DNA of 37,205 nt from positions 1-37,205 of the forward strand of contig CALVBP010000017.1 in the NCBI GenBank assembly GCA_944325825.1, given 5' to 3'. The DNA is from Candidatus Gastranaerophilales bacterium. GTDB lineage: Bacteria; Cyanobacteriota; Vampirovibrionia; Gastranaerophilales; Gastranaerophilaceae. Position 1 is the stretch's first letter. Each line of letters begins with the position of its first letter. Made by a program: the position numbers and the translations under genes. This document shows, one piece after another, positions 1 to 7,753 of this stretch. The notes below the pieces were generated by a model. That model ran no database searches and was not told the origin of the DNA. It was given only the letters and a program-made list of their open reading frames with translations.

Positions 1-126
1 GTGTCTTGTTCGCTCGCTTTTAACGGCAATTCCGCATTTTGCTTCTGTGTTTTCAACACATCGCAAAACTGCTCCAGCCTCAGCTCGCTCACGCAACTCG
101 CACAAAGCGAATCGTGTCACTATCAT
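1..126 (-). other. open frame running off the left edge, unidentified
   Basis: Reading leftwards from an ATG at 126, a frame of 42 codons stays open to the window edge. The predicted peptide is Arg/Glu/Ala/Cys-rich (MIVTRFALCELRERAEAG at the start) and resembles no family I recognise. There is no Shine-Dalgarno sequence, and it starts just beyond the tRNA terminator. This stretch is richer in GC than its surroundings and may equally be part of a dispersed repeat. The opposite strand is also open, so coding is unproven. Confidence 0.15.
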
Positions 127-130
127 CAGG

Positions 131-170
131 CTAATAAAAACACTCATCTAACGATGAGTGTTTTTATTAG
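131..170 (-). terminator. perfect 18-bp hairpin terminator after tRNA-Gly
   Basis: Arms 131-148 and 153-170 are perfect reverse complements separated by a 4-nt loop (taac). Read on the minus strand, the second arm ends in GTGTTTTTATTAG, which gives a U-rich tail. The outer base pairs overlap the last acceptor-stem base of the tRNA, so terminator and tRNA 3' end are directly abutted. Because the hairpin is flanked by A-runs and T-runs it could terminate on either strand. Confidence 0.8.
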
Positions 171-240
171 CGGACGACGAGACTCGAACTCGCGACGTCA
201 ACCTTGGGAAGGTTGCATTCTACCACTGAATTACATCCGC
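169..240 (-). tRNA. tRNA-Gly (anticodon CCC)
   Basis: On the minus strand the segment folds as a full cloverleaf. The 7-bp acceptor is GCGGATG/CGTCCGC with one G-U pair. The D arm is ATTC/GAAT, the anticodon stem CAACC/GGTTG around loop TTCCCAA, and the T arm GCGAG/CTCGT around TTCGAGT. The anticodon is CCC, decoding GGG glycine. CCA is not encoded. It starts 26 nt after the accC stop with no clear promoter between, so it is probably the last gene of the accBC transcript. Its 3' end runs straight into the terminator hairpin. Confidence 0.93.
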
Positions 241-266
241 TTATTTTGTAATTCCGGACTATAAAA

Positions 267-1628
267 TTATTTATTTTGTTCTATGCCTTTACGTTTATAA
301 AAATCTTCAATGAATCCGGTATTAAAATTCCCGCTCATAAAGACTTCATCTTCAACAATCTGCTGGTGGAAAGGTATTGTTGTTTTAATGCCGGTTACAA
401 CATACTCTTTTAAGGCCTGATACATTCTTCTTCTGGCTTCGTTTCTGTTTTCACCCCAGCAAATAAGTTTCCCTATCATAGAATCATAATACGGCGGAAT
501 TGAATATCCCGGATAAACATGAGAGTCAACTCTAATTCCAAATCCTCCCGGTGCAAAATATCCGTCAATTTTACCCGGACATGGCATAAATCCGTTATCA
601 GGGTCTTCTGCATTTATACGGCATTCAATAGCATGACCTCTTAAGAGAACATCTTTTTGCTCATATCCGAGTTTTTTACCGGAAGCCACAAGGATTTGTT
701 CTCTTACAATATCTATCTGAGAAATCATTTCAGTAACACAATGTTCAACCTGAACCCTTGTATTCATTTCCATAAAATACCATTTCCCGTCATGGTCAAG
801 CAAAAATTCGCAGGTTCCTGCGCCTTCATACCCGATTGCTTTAGCTGCTCTTACTGCCGCAGCACCCATTGCTTCCCTGGTCTTTGCATCAATTGCAGGA
901 GATGGTGCTTCCTCTAAAAGTTTCTGATGGCGTCTTTGTATTGAACAATCTCTTTCACCCAGGTGAATCACATTCCCAAAAGAATCCCCTAAAATCTGAA
1001 CCTCAATGTGTCTGGGATTTTCAAGAAATTTTTCTGCATAGACACCGGGATTGCCAAAGAATTTTTCTGCTTCCTGCTGGCATAGTTCCATATTCACAGC
1101 AAGTTCATCATCGCTGCGGACAATCCTCATACCTTTTCCGCCGCCGCCTGCTGTTGCTTTTAAAATTATTGGATAACCTGCCTTATGTGCAAATTCTTTT
1201 GCCTCTTCTACAGAGCTTAAAATTCCAGTACCGGGAGTAACAGGGACATCGTTTTCTATCATTGTCCTTCTTGCAGTAGCTTTATCACCCATTTTACGCA
1301 TAGCTTCAGCAGAAGGTCCAATAAATTTAATCCCGTGTTTTGTACAAATATCAACAAAGTCCGCTCTTTCTGACATAAATCCATAACCCGGATGAATTGC
1401 ATCTGCACCTGTCATCAATGCGGCAGAAATTATCGCCGGAATATTCAAATAGCTCTCAGAGCTCGGTGCAGGCCCGATACAATATGCATCTGTAGCCAAT
1501 CTCACGTGCAAAGATGTCGCATCTGCCTGTGAATATATTGCAACTGTCGGAATTCCAAGCTCTCTGCAAGCTCTGATTACCCTGACTGCAATTTCACCTC
1601 TGTTTGCTATTAAAACTTTATTAAACAT
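267..1628 (-). CDS. accC: acetyl-CoA carboxylase, biotin carboxylase subunit
   Basis: AccC performs the ATP- and bicarbonate-dependent carboxylation of biotin on AccB, the first half-reaction of acetyl-CoA carboxylase in fatty acid synthesis. The 453-aa protein has the family's usual length. It begins [16 protein letters not shown], the classic N-terminus, and has K116 in the same place as in E. coli. It carries the ATP-grasp loop GGGGKGM near residue 161, ENPRHIEVQ, and the metal/biotin motif [12 protein letters not shown] place the start at the ATG at 1628, which has AAGGGA 8 nt upstream, rather than at a TTG 21 nt earlier. It follows accB on the same strand, with a 13-bp hairpin in the gap. 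The partners accD and accA lie at 30.9-32.8 kb. Confidence 0.97.
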   Translation of the reverse strand: MFNKVLIANRGEIAVRVIRACRELGIPTVAIYSQADATSLHVRLATDAYCIGPAPSSESYLNIPAIISAALMTGADAIHPGYGFMSERADFVDICTKHGIKFIGPSAEAMRKMGDKATARRTMIENDVPVTPGTGILSSVEEAKEFAHKAGYPIILKATAGGGGKGMRIVRSDDELAVNMELCQQEAEKFFGNPGVYAEKFLENPRHIEVQILGDSFGNVIHLGERDCSIQRRHQKLLEEAPSPAIDAKTREAMGAAAVRAAKAIGYEGAGTCEFLLDHDGKWYFMEMNTRVQVEHCVTEMISQIDIVREQILVASGKKLGYEQKDVLLRGHAIECRINAEDPDNGFMPCPGKIDGYFAPGGFGIRVDSHVYPGYSIPPYYDSMIGKLICWGENRNEARRRMYQALKEYVVTGIKTTIPFHQQIVEDEVFMSGNFNTGFIEDFYKRKGIEQNK

Positions 1629-1649
1629 ATTTAATTCCCTTAAAAACAA

Positions 1650-1678
1650 CAGTGAATAGAATTAAATTCTATTCACTG
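1650..1678. repeat. 13-bp hairpin between accB and accC
   Basis: Arms cagtgaatagaat and attctattcactg are perfect reverse complements around a 3-nt centre. The adjoining 13-mer tcactgttcacta (1673-1685) recurs at 7754-7766 at the end of the GT9 gene, so this looks like a dispersed intergenic repeat. In the accBC mRNA it would form a stem just upstream of the accC ribosome binding site and could tune the AccB:AccC ratio (inference). Confidence 0.55.
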
Positions 1679-1691
1679 TTCACTACTTCCT

Positions 1692-2159
1692 TTATTCCAC
1701 ATACATTAAAACTTGACCGTATTCTATCGGGTCGCCGTTTTTAACGCATATTTGAATAACTTTACCTGAATGTTCGGATTTAATTTCATTCATGAGTTTC
1801 ATTGCTTCTATAATACAAACAACATCTCCCTCAGAAATTGTTTTACCGACTTCAACAAACGGTTCTGCATCCGGTGAAGGTGAAGCATAGAATGTTCCTA
1901 CCATCGGAGAAGTTATCGCTTTACCTTTTGGCGCCGGAGCTTCATTTGCCGCAGCCGGAGCTTGAGCCGGAACCGGAGCCGCAGCTTGCACAGGTGCAGA
2001 AACCTGCACAGCAGCCGGTGCTGCTGAAGACATCATCACTTCCGGCAAATCTTTTCTGATTGTTATTGCCTGTTCCCCGTCTTCCAGAGAAATTTCTGTA
2101 AGTTCGTTATCTGCAATAATTTTAGCTAATTTTTCTATATATTCTGTCTCAAATTTCAT
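1692..2159 (-). CDS. accB: acetyl-CoA carboxylase, biotin carboxyl carrier protein
   Basis: AccB carries the covalently bound biotin that shuttles carboxyl groups between AccC and AccD/AccA. The 155-aa protein shows the three expected parts: an N-terminal segment (1-40), a flexible Ala/Pro-rich linker (about 44-78), and a C-terminal biotinyl domain. The domain contains EAMKLMNEI, with K121 as the predicted biotinylation site. [10 protein letters not shown] opens the domain. AAGGAG lies about 9 nt before the ATG. It is the upstream gene of an accB-accC pair and follows efp on the same strand, an order common in bacteria. Confidence 0.97.
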   Translation of the reverse strand: MKFETEYIEKLAKIIADNELTEISLEDGEQAITIRKDLPEVMMSSAAPAAVQVSAPVQAAAPVPAQAPAAANEAPAPKGKAITSPMVGTFYASPSPDAEPFVEVGKTISEGDVVCIIEAMKLMNEIKSEHSGKVIQICVKNGDPIEYGQVLMYVE

Positions 2160-2203
2160 ACTTAATAATCTCCTTTATAGTCCGGTTTAGAAATCCCCGC
2201 AGC

Positions 2204-2761
2204 TTAACATCTGTCGAGGTATTCATTGCTTCTGGTATCAACCCTTATCACATCACCGTTTTGTACAAAGAACGGAACTTGAACAACAGCTCCGGTTTCC
2301 AATGTAGCAGGTTTTGTACCGCCCTGAGCAGTATTCCCTTTTTCAGCAGGAGGTGTGTCAACAACTTCCAGCTCAACGTGCGCAGGGATATCAACACCGA
2401 TTATTCTTGAATCATGTGTCAATACTTGTACTATCATATTTTCTTTAAGATATTTAACCCCGTCGCCAACCTGGTCTTCCGTCAATTGCAATTGTTCGTA
2501 TGTTTCCATATCCATCATAACAAACTCTTTGCCTTCTTTATATAAATACTGCATTTCTTTACGGTTAAGCATAGCTTTTGCGACTTTTTCTCCGGCTCTA
2601 AAAGTCCTTTCAATAACGTTTCCCGTCTCTGCATTTTTAAGTTTTGTTCTTACAAAAGCAGCTCCTTTACCGGGTTTAACGTGAAGGAACTCGACTACTG
2701 TCCAGAGTCCGTTGTCTAATTCAAGTGTTAAGCCATTCTTTAAATCGTTTACTGAAATCAT
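2204..2761 (-). CDS. efp: translation elongation factor P
   Basis: EF-P binds between the ribosomal P and E sites and relieves stalling at consecutive prolines. The 185-aa length and three-domain layout match the family. The conserved loop KPGKGAAF puts the modifiable lysine at K32. The C-terminus [14 protein letters not shown] matches the EF-P signature region. The modification enzymes (epmA/epmB or ymfI-type) are not in the window, so the modification state is unknown. The start has AAGGAG 6 nt upstream. A separate promoter lies upstream of it, and accB follows 44 nt downstream. Confidence 0.97.
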   Translation of the reverse strand: MISVNDLKNGLTLELDNGLWTVVEFLHVKPGKGAAFVRTKLKNAETGNVIERTFRAGEKVAKAMLNRKEMQYLYKEGKEFVMMDMETYEQLQLTEDQVGDGVKYLKENMIVQVLTHDSRIIGVDIPAHVELEVVDTPPAEKGNTAQGGTKPATLETGAVVQVPFFVQNGDVIRVDTRSNEYLDRC

Positions 2762-2801
2762 ACTTGCTCCTTAACTGCGTAATTACTTTCTGTATTCCTT
2801 G

Positions 2802-2830
2802 ATACTACCACAAACAGGAAATTTGGGCAA
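2802..2830 (-). promoter_or_regulatory. sigma70-type promoter upstream of efp
   Basis: On the minus strand TTGCCC (2830-2825), a 17-nt spacer and TAGTAT (2807-2802) precede efp, giving a leader of roughly 35 nt with a good ribosome binding site. The -35 sits in a small GGGC/GCCC inverted repeat just after the rdgB stop. This would let efp-accBC be transcribed independently of rdgB. Confidence 0.5.
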
Positions 2831-2836
2831 GCCCGC

Positions 2837-3418
2837 TTAAATCGACTGTTTAGCAGCAGTTGAGAGATATTTAAGAATTCCCGCAAGTGCCTTTGAACGA
2901 TGTGAAATTTTGTTTTTTTCATCATCTTCAAGTTCTGCCATAGTTTTGTCCGAGTCTTTTAAGAGAAAAATAGGATCATATCCAAAACCGTGAATTCCGC
3001 TTTGCTTTAGAGCAATTGACCCCTCGCATACGCCTTGAACCACTTTTTCCACACCTCCTGCCGGATTAATCAGGGTCATACAGCATTCAAAATGTGCCGT
3101 TCTGTTTTTAATTCCGCTCATTTCTTCAAGAACCCTGTCTATACGTTTTTGAGGGGTTTCAGCATATCTTGCGGAATAAATCCCCGGAGCTCCGTCCAGA
3201 GCATCTATACACAATCCTGAATCGTCCGCCAGCGTCCAGGTATGAGAAATTTCCCAGGCTGCACGAGCTTTTATTAAAGAGTTATCTTCAAAGGTCTCGC
3301 CATCCTCTACGGGGTCAAATCCTTCGGGAGGTAAAATAAACTCTATCCCCGTCCCTTGAACCATTTCATTGATTTCTCTTACTTTATTTGGGTTTGATGT
3401 AGCAAGAACTATTTTCAT
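2837..3418 (-). CDS. rdgB: RdgB/HAM1-family dITP/XTP pyrophosphatase
   Basis: This enzyme hydrolyses non-canonical purine nucleotides (dITP, dXTP, ITP, XTP) to monophosphates and pyrophosphate, keeping deaminated bases out of DNA and RNA. The 193-aa protein matches the family length. It carries the N-terminal substrate loop ATSNPNKVREI, EDNSLIKARA, the metal/catalytic segment ADDSGLCIDALDGAPG, YSARYA, HGFGYDPIF, and the C-terminal SHRSKAL. It lies 31 nt after the ankyrin-like gene on the same strand and precedes efp. Confidence 0.95.
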   Translation of the reverse strand: MKIVLATSNPNKVREINEMVQGTGIEFILPPEGFDPVEDGETFEDNSLIKARAAWEISHTWTLADDSGLCIDALDGAPGIYSARYAETPQKRIDRVLEEMSGIKNRTAHFECCMTLINPAGGVEKVVQGVCEGSIALKQSGIHGFGYDPIFLLKDSDKTMAELEDDEKNKISHRSKALAGILKYLSTAAKQSI

Positions 3419-3449
3419 TTGTTATTCCCGTATTCTTTTCTCAATATAC

Positions 3450-4292
3450 TTACTTCTTTTCCCAGAGCATCTCATCACTTTTTCTGAGCAAGTTGTACTG
3501 CCTTAAAGAAAGATTATTCTTTGACAGAAGCATATCTATTCCAAAAGCAAGAATATCATGAGTTTCGTTATCAAAATCCGAAGTAATTTTTGAGCCGAAT
3601 TTATTGATAGAAGACGGGGAAAGTAATTTAACCATAATATCCGGATAATCTAATAACCTGATATTTAGCATATTCATTTCTCTATCATGCATATCGTGTA
3701 TCGGATACTTGCCCCTCTTATTTTTAACAAGAAGTATTTTTTTCAATGTTTTCGGGTCTTTCCCGAAAGTTTCAAAAATATTGTCTATCATAGAAGGCGT
3801 TGCATAGAAAAGAGGTGTCTTTCCCTTTTTATTTTTCGTAAGGTAAATTTTCTTTAATATATCCGGTCTATCTTTAAAGGCTCTGCCGATTTCTGTCACC
3901 TGTTCATCCTTTGCGTAATGCATCGGTATTTTGCCGGCATAGTTTTTAGTAAAATGAATTTTTCTCAGAACCTTTGGCTTGTCTTTTAAATTTTCATGCA
4001 CTTTTTTCATTGAATCCAAATCGGCATGATGCATAAATATTTCTCCGTTATACCCTCTGGAAGTCTGTTGGTATATATACATATCATTTGCCGCTTGTTC
4101 TTCTGTTTCTTTATAAGTGAAGAAGGCTTTAATTGCGCCGAGAGTTCCTGCAAGAAATCCTGCTTTTTTTGCAGCTTGTTTTGTAAATGTATCTTGCACA
4201 GGATTCGATTTTAAAACACTTTTCGGTATTCCTCGAAAATTAGGTGCAGAATAATACAGATTGGTTAATTGGGTGTTGAATGTAACTTTCAT
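3450..4292 (-). CDS. ankyrin-like repeat protein with 37-residue repeats, unknown function
   Basis: This 280-aa protein has no named family that I recognise. Residues about 78-224 hold four tandem units of 37 residues. Each contains G-K-x-P-(L/I/M)-(H/F)-x-A, then a helix, then (K/R)-P-x-x-(L/M)-(K/R)-K-I-x-(F/L)-x-K-N. This resembles ankyrin repeats (G-x-T-P-L-H-x-A) but is four residues longer than the usual 33. A short hydrophobic stretch (about 44-59) precedes the repeats, and there is no clear signal peptide. AAAGGAG lies 7 nt before the ATG. It is probably a lineage-restricted protein-binding scaffold (inference). Confidence 0.75.
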   Translation of the reverse strand: MKVTFNTQLTNLYYSAPNFRGIPKSVLKSNPVQDTFTKQAAKKAGFLAGTLGAIKAFFTYKETEEQAANDMYIYQQTSRGYNGEIFMHHADLDSMKKVHENLKDKPKVLRKIHFTKNYAGKIPMHYAKDEQVTEIGRAFKDRPDILKKIYLTKNKKGKTPLFYATPSMIDNIFETFGKDPKTLKKILLVKNKRGKYPIHDMHDREMNMLNIRLLDYPDIMVKLLSPSSINKFGSKITSDFDNETHDILAFGIDMLLSKNNLSLRQYNLLRKSDEMLWEKK

Positions 4293-4322
4293 TATTGTAC
4301 TCCTTTGTTGTCCGGTACAATA

Positions 4323-4350
4323 ATTTTACTCCCTGATTTTTTATAATCAA
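4323..4350 (-). promoter_or_regulatory. promoter for the ankyrin-like gene
   Basis: TTGATT (4350-4345), a 16-nt spacer and TAAAAT (4328-4323) read on the minus strand, about 30 nt before the start codon. The -35 overlaps the stop codon of the upstream GT2 gene. Confidence 0.45.
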
Positions 4351-5141
4351 CATGCTTTCTTGTAGTAATAATTTAATTCTTTGTTTAACTCCAGTTTTTT
4401 CCCCGGAGAAGAAAACAATTTAACCGGCAGTTTGCATTTTGCGAGCCTGTACTTTAAGCTTACAAGCAAGACTTCAAGCCCGTACTTGCAGGAACGCACA
4501 AAGTTAATTGATGAGGCTTCTTTAAAATATTTTGTAGGACAGGAAATTTCTCCAATCTTGTACCCGTTATAGAGAATAAGCGCAAGCATTTGATTATCAA
4601 AAATAAAATCATCGCTGCAATCTTCAAGGGGCAAACTTTCTAAAATTTCTCTCGTAAATCCCCTGAACCCCGTATGATACTCGGATAATTTTTCTCCTAT
4701 TACAAAGTTCTGAAACTCCGTTAAAAATCTGTTTGAAATAAACTTATACAAAGGCATTCCGCCTTTTAATGCGGAATTACCCAGCATCCTGGAAGCAATA
4801 ACGGCATCATATTCTCCAAATGCCATCATCGAAGCTATTGCCGGAATAAGTTTAGGTGTGTACTGGTAATCCGGATGAAGCATTATAACGATATCCGCTC
4901 CGGCCTTTAATGCCGCACGATAACAGGATTTCTGATTTCCGCCGTAACCGAGATTCTTTTCATGTACAATAGTTGTTATATTCAGCCTTTTGGCAATTTC
5001 TTTAGTCTCATCATCAGAGAAATCGTCGACAAGAATAATCTCATCGACGAAATTTTGATAAATCTCATTATAAGTCTTTTCTAAAGTCTTTTCCGCATTA
5101 TATGCAGGCATTATTACTACAACTTTTTTTCCGTTAATCAT
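4347..5141 (-). CDS. glycosyltransferase family 2, dolichyl/polyprenyl-phosphate sugar synthase-like
   Basis: The 264-aa protein has the GT-A fold signatures of family 2 in order: [14 protein letters not shown] at the N-terminus, [13 protein letters not shown] around residues 35-47, [10 protein letters not shown], and the acceptor-side HPDYQY near residue 89. This arrangement is typical of DPM1-like enzymes, which transfer a sugar from a nucleotide donor to a polyprenyl phosphate carrier. No C-terminal membrane helices are evident, so it would be a soluble or peripheral enzyme. The true substrate cannot be read from the sequence. The ribosome binding site is weak (GAGA well upstream). Confidence 0.85.
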   Translation of the reverse strand: MINGKKVVVIMPAYNAEKTLEKTYNEIYQNFVDEIILVDDFSDDETKEIAKRLNITTIVHEKNLGYGGNQKSCYRAALKAGADIVIMLHPDYQYTPKLIPAIASMMAFGEYDAVIASRMLGNSALKGGMPLYKFISNRFLTEFQNFVIGEKLSEYHTGFRGFTREILESLPLEDCSDDFIFDNQMLALILYNGYKIGEISCPTKYFKEASSINFVRSCKYGLEVLLVSLKYRLAKCKLPVKLFSSPGKKLELNKELNYYYKKAC

Positions 5142-5196
5142 TTTACATCATTTCTCAGTTAGTATATAATCTGCACAAGCCGAAAATACCGGTTTG

Positions 5197-5556
5197 TTAA
5201 CTTTCTACCGCCTCCTCAGCAGCCGGTTCTTCCGAATTACGGATAGTAGACTTGTCAGAATACAAAGCTTTGTTTTTGAATTTTTTAACCTGTCTGTCGA
5301 GCTTGTCTGCAAGAAGGTCAATACTTGCATACATAGATTCCGCAGACTCTTCGCAGCGAACAACTCCCGTATTCATTTTGCATGAAACTTCTGCAACGTG
5401 TTTTCCTGTTGCAGCAGGATTCTTGATTACTGAAAGCATTACATCAATACCTGTAATCTGATCGTAATGATTGGTTACTTTGCCGAGTTTTTCTTTGACG
5501 TAAGCCTTGATAGCGTCAGTAATCTCAATGTTTTTACCATTTACGTGTATATACAT
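5197..5556 (-). CDS. hpf: ribosome hibernation promoting factor / RaiA family
   Basis: The protein binds the 30S subunit across the mRNA and tRNA channel and silences ribosomes in stationary phase or stress. The 119-aa sequence has the S30EA fold pattern: MYIHVNGKNIEITDAIKAYV, then KLGKVTNHYDQI, AEVSCKMNTGVVR, and SMYASIDLLADKLDRQVKKFK. It is a short-form protein that lacks the long C-terminal dimerisation domain of typical cyanobacterial LrtA. It ends with an acidic Ala/Glu tail. An excellent AGGAGG lies 6 nt before the ATG, and it has its own promoter. Confidence 0.93.
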   Translation of the reverse strand: MYIHVNGKNIEITDAIKAYVKEKLGKVTNHYDQITGIDVMLSVIKNPAATGKHVAEVSCKMNTGVVRCEESAESMYASIDLLADKLDRQVKKFKNKALYSDKSTIRNSEEPAAEEAVES

Positions 5557-5583
5557 TTACACCTCCTAATGTGCTACCTTTTT

Positions 5584-5612
5584 ATTGTACAACATGTCAG
5601 AAGATTTTTAAA
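5584..5612 (-). promoter_or_regulatory. candidate hpf promoter
   Basis: TTTAAA (5612-5607), a 17-nt spacer and TACAAT (5589-5584) on the minus strand lie about 28 nt before the hpf ATG, leaving room for the AGGAGG. The -10 sits inside the small palindrome attgtacaa(c). Confidence 0.45.
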
Positions 5613-5681
5613 GTGCTTGTTTTGACTTTTTTACTTTCTAAAATCCACTCAGGGGGTGAATACCAAGTAAATACCAAAAGA

Positions 5682-5897
5682 TTACTCTAAAATCTGAGGC
5701 AGCTCTACGTCCGGCGCTCCGATAGTTCTAACCAGCTCAAGAACGGCAGCTTTCATCTGGCATTTTTGCGCCGTTGCGCTGAAAAAATCGCTGTAAAAAC
5801 ATCCCACACAATTACAGCCTCTTTTATAACATTCTAATGCCGTCGGTGTCCATCTTTTAACGGCAATAGCTCTTCCCATATCACGACTTTTAAACAC
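5682..5897 (-). CDS. 71-aa cysteine-rich small protein, unknown function
   Basis: No family is recognised. The protein has five cysteines in a compact pattern, C23-x4-C28-x-C30-x2-C33-x12-C46, with the centre reading CYKRGCNCVGCFY. This could hold zinc or an iron-sulphur cluster. A helical, Lys/Leu-rich C-terminal half follows, ending in DVELPQILE. The start is a GTG at 5897 with GGAGG 5 nt upstream, and a strong promoter lies about 75 nt further up, so the gene looks real despite its size. It stands alone between murF and hpf. A nucleic-acid-binding or redox role is possible but unproven. Confidence 0.72.
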   Translation of the reverse strand: MFKSRDMGRAIAVKRWTPTALECYKRGCNCVGCFYSDFFSATAQKCQMKAAVLELVRTIGAPDVELPQILE

Positions 5898-5972
5898 TTA
5901 TTCCTCCAAAAATACACATCCAGTGCTTTTTATATTCCCCAATGTCGAATAATTAATTTCAACTACTCTTTT

Positions 5973-6000
5973 ATTATATGGCTTAAGAAACCTTTTACAA
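5973..6000 (-). promoter_or_regulatory. strong promoter for the Cys-rich gene
   Basis: TTGTAA (6000-5995), a 16-nt spacer and a perfect TATAAT (5978-5973) on the minus strand. The predicted transcript would have a leader of about 70 nt before the GTG start at 5897. Confidence 0.6.
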
Positions 6001-6196
6001 CCCATTAAAACCCAATTGTAAACACTTTTTTACATATATTAAAAACCCTGTACCTATTGACCTTAAGCGTTTTTGAGGTGATTAAAACACCCATGCTTAC
6101 ATGATTTGACACGATTTCAAACATGCAAACCCATGCCACCAGCATGTTTGCATGAAACAACTTTTGGGTTAAGTTTTGTAAAGATGTTGGCATGGT
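6001..6196. other. non-coding gap after murF with overlapping hairpins
   Basis: I see no supported gene here. The one frame on the minus strand (6005-6193) lacks a ribosome binding site. The gap holds two overlapping inverted repeats. The first runs 6100-6125 (catg-a-tttga pairing with tcaaacatg). The second runs 6122-6154 (catgcaaac..atgc pairing with gcatgtttgcatg, with a 2-nt bulge). They share bases 6122-6125, so only one can form at a time. Several further CATG motifs crowd the same stretch. Neither hairpin is followed by a T-run, so a simple terminator is unlikely. Confidence 0.45.
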
Positions 6197-7501
6197 TCAT
6201 TTTAGAGCCGTTATCAACTCTTCAAGCTTCATTCCTCTTGAACCTTTCAAAAACAGGGTTTTGTCTGCCGAAACATTGTTTTTAATATATTCTGCGGCAC
6301 TTTTAGTATCAGAAAAATGTAAACTGCTAACCCTGTCTATCTTTTCAGTTATATTTTTTGCCAAATCTCCTATAGAAATTACCAGCGCATCAGGTTTTAA
6401 AAACTTGTGGTTATTAATATATTCCCCGAGTTCTTTATGGTAAAGGATTTCATCCTTGCCAAGCTCTTTCATATCCGCAAGTACGAGAGCATAATTGTCA
6501 TATAGCTCGAAAACGGTGTCAACAAAAGCTTTCATTGATTCAGGATTTGCGTTATAGCTGTCGTTTATAATCTCAAATCCTCCGGCATTTACCGCTTCCC
6601 AGCGCTTTTCTATCGGGTGATATTTTTTTAAACCTTTTTGAATTTCTTCTTCTTTCATTCCGAGTTTTAGACCTGTGTTAATTGCAGCAAGCGAGTTTTC
6701 TATGTTATAATCCCCGCCGGCATTCAGTTCATAAACAGTTCCTTTATACTCAAATTTTGAGCTGTCTGTATTTTTTTCTAAAACATTTACGTCATTTATT
6801 GAGTAATAAATTTTTTCTCCCGCAAAGTTTACGGTTTTTTTGATTAAATCATCATCATGGGCAATAAAAGTGTCACCACGCTGATATTTAACGATTTCGC
6901 ATTTAGCTCTTGCAATATTTTCTTTTGAGCCCAGTCTTCCGATGTGTGCGGTACCGACATTCGAAATAACCGTAATATCGGGCTCCGAGTATTTGGAAAG
7001 GAGTTCAATTTCTCCCAAACCTCTCATTCCCATCTCAAGCACAAGAACCTCTGTATCATCAGGCGCTTCAAAAATAGTCTGGCATAAACCTATTTCGTTA
7101 TTATGGTTAAGAGGAGTTTTAAAGGTTTTAAATTTTTCTGACAAAACCGATGAAATAAGCTCTTTTGTTGTAGTTTTACCCGAACTTCCGGTAACAGCAA
7201 CCACCGTAAAGTTAAGTTTATTTCTTCTGTAATTAGCAAGCTTGAGGTAAGCTTCCAGAGTATCGGGAACTTGAAAAGTTATTCCGTGGATTTGTGCAAA
7301 AGTGGTAAAACATCCTACAGCACCTTTTTCGATTGCCTGCGGGATAAATTTTTCCCCGTCGAAAGAGGCGCCTTTTAAAGGCAGATAAAAATCTCCGTTG
7401 GATATTGTCCTGGTATCTGTAGAAATATTCACGTCCAAATCCTCGCTGCTTCCTTTTAGAATTTTAGGATTTACGGCTTTAATTATTTCGTTGAGTTTCA
7501 T
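6197..7501 (-). CDS. murF: UDP-N-acetylmuramoyl-tripeptide--D-alanyl-D-alanine ligase
   Basis: MurF adds D-Ala-D-Ala to the UDP-MurNAc-tripeptide, the last cytoplasmic step of the peptidoglycan pentapeptide precursor. The 434-aa protein has the Mur ligase order: an N-terminal UMP-binding domain, the ATP loop VAVTGSSGKTTTKE, the central NHNNEIG, EMGMRGLGEI, VISNVGTAHIGRLGS, and the C-terminal domain with INDSYNANPESM. I chose the ATG at 7501, which has AAAGG 7 nt upstream, over the ATG at 7516. It is separate from the murD-ftsW-murG cluster 14 kb away, so wall genes are split over two loci here. Confidence 0.95.
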   Translation of the reverse strand: MKLNEIIKAVNPKILKGSSEDLDVNISTDTRTISNGDFYLPLKGASFDGEKFIPQAIEKGAVGCFTTFAQIHGITFQVPDTLEAYLKLANYRRNKLNFTVVAVTGSSGKTTTKELISSVLSEKFKTFKTPLNHNNEIGLCQTIFEAPDDTEVLVLEMGMRGLGEIELLSKYSEPDITVISNVGTAHIGRLGSKENIARAKCEIVKYQRGDTFIAHDDDLIKKTVNFAGEKIYYSINDVNVLEKNTDSSKFEYKGTVYELNAGGDYNIENSLAAINTGLKLGMKEEEIQKGLKKYHPIEKRWEAVNAGGFEIINDSYNANPESMKAFVDTVFELYDNYALVLADMKELGKDEILYHKELGEYINNHKFLKPDALVISIGDLAKNITEKIDRVSSLHFSDTKSAAEYIKNNVSADKTLFLKGSRGMKLEELITALK

Positions 7502-7519
7502 TACTTTGCCTTTCATTCT

Positions 7520-7560
7520 TCGCTTCAGTTGTTTTCTCTCCCTCTCCTTGGGGGCTTTTC
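7520..7560. repeat. purine-rich repeat-like segment upstream of murF
   Basis: On the minus strand the sequence reads gcccccaaggagagggagag just before murF. It looks like part of a dispersed intergenic segment and not gene sequence. Together with the 7652-7737 palindrome it makes this 250-nt gap a mosaic of repeats. The assignment as repeat rests on its appearance only, as I see no second copy within the window. Confidence 0.25.
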
Positions 7561-7651
7561 TTAATCACTCTTTTTATTGCTTACTACAAACCTGTTTTAA
7601 ATTCTTTGGCTGCCGTTTTAGAATAATGAATAATTTTTACTTTACTATTAT

Positions 7652-7737
7652 CCGTCATTCCGGGCTTGACCCGGAATCTATCAATATTAAATTTTTAATT
7701 AAAACGGATAGACCCTGAATCAAGTTCAGGGTGACGG
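7652..7737. repeat. large imperfect palindromic repeat element
   Basis: Two 31-nt arms (7652-7682 and 7707-7737) are imperfect reverse complements, 21 of 31 matching, around a 24-nt AT-rich centre. The arms carry gtcattccgggcttgacc and ggtcaagcccggaatgac-like sequence. I know this type as a widespread palindromic intergenic repeat in many bacterial genomes. Here it sits between the GT9 gene and murF. It is probably a non-autonomous, RNA-folding repeat and not a terminator. Confidence 0.6.
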
Positions 7738-7753
7738 GTTATTAATCTTTTAG

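Noticed and set aside
1-264. 87-codon plus-strand frame at the left edge
   Set aside because: It runs through the terminator hairpin and the antisense of the tRNA gene, so it cannot be a normal protein gene.
6005-6193. 62-codon minus-strand frame after murF
   Set aside because: It has no ribosome binding site, consists of the hairpin/CATG-rich stretch, and its predicted protein resembles nothing.
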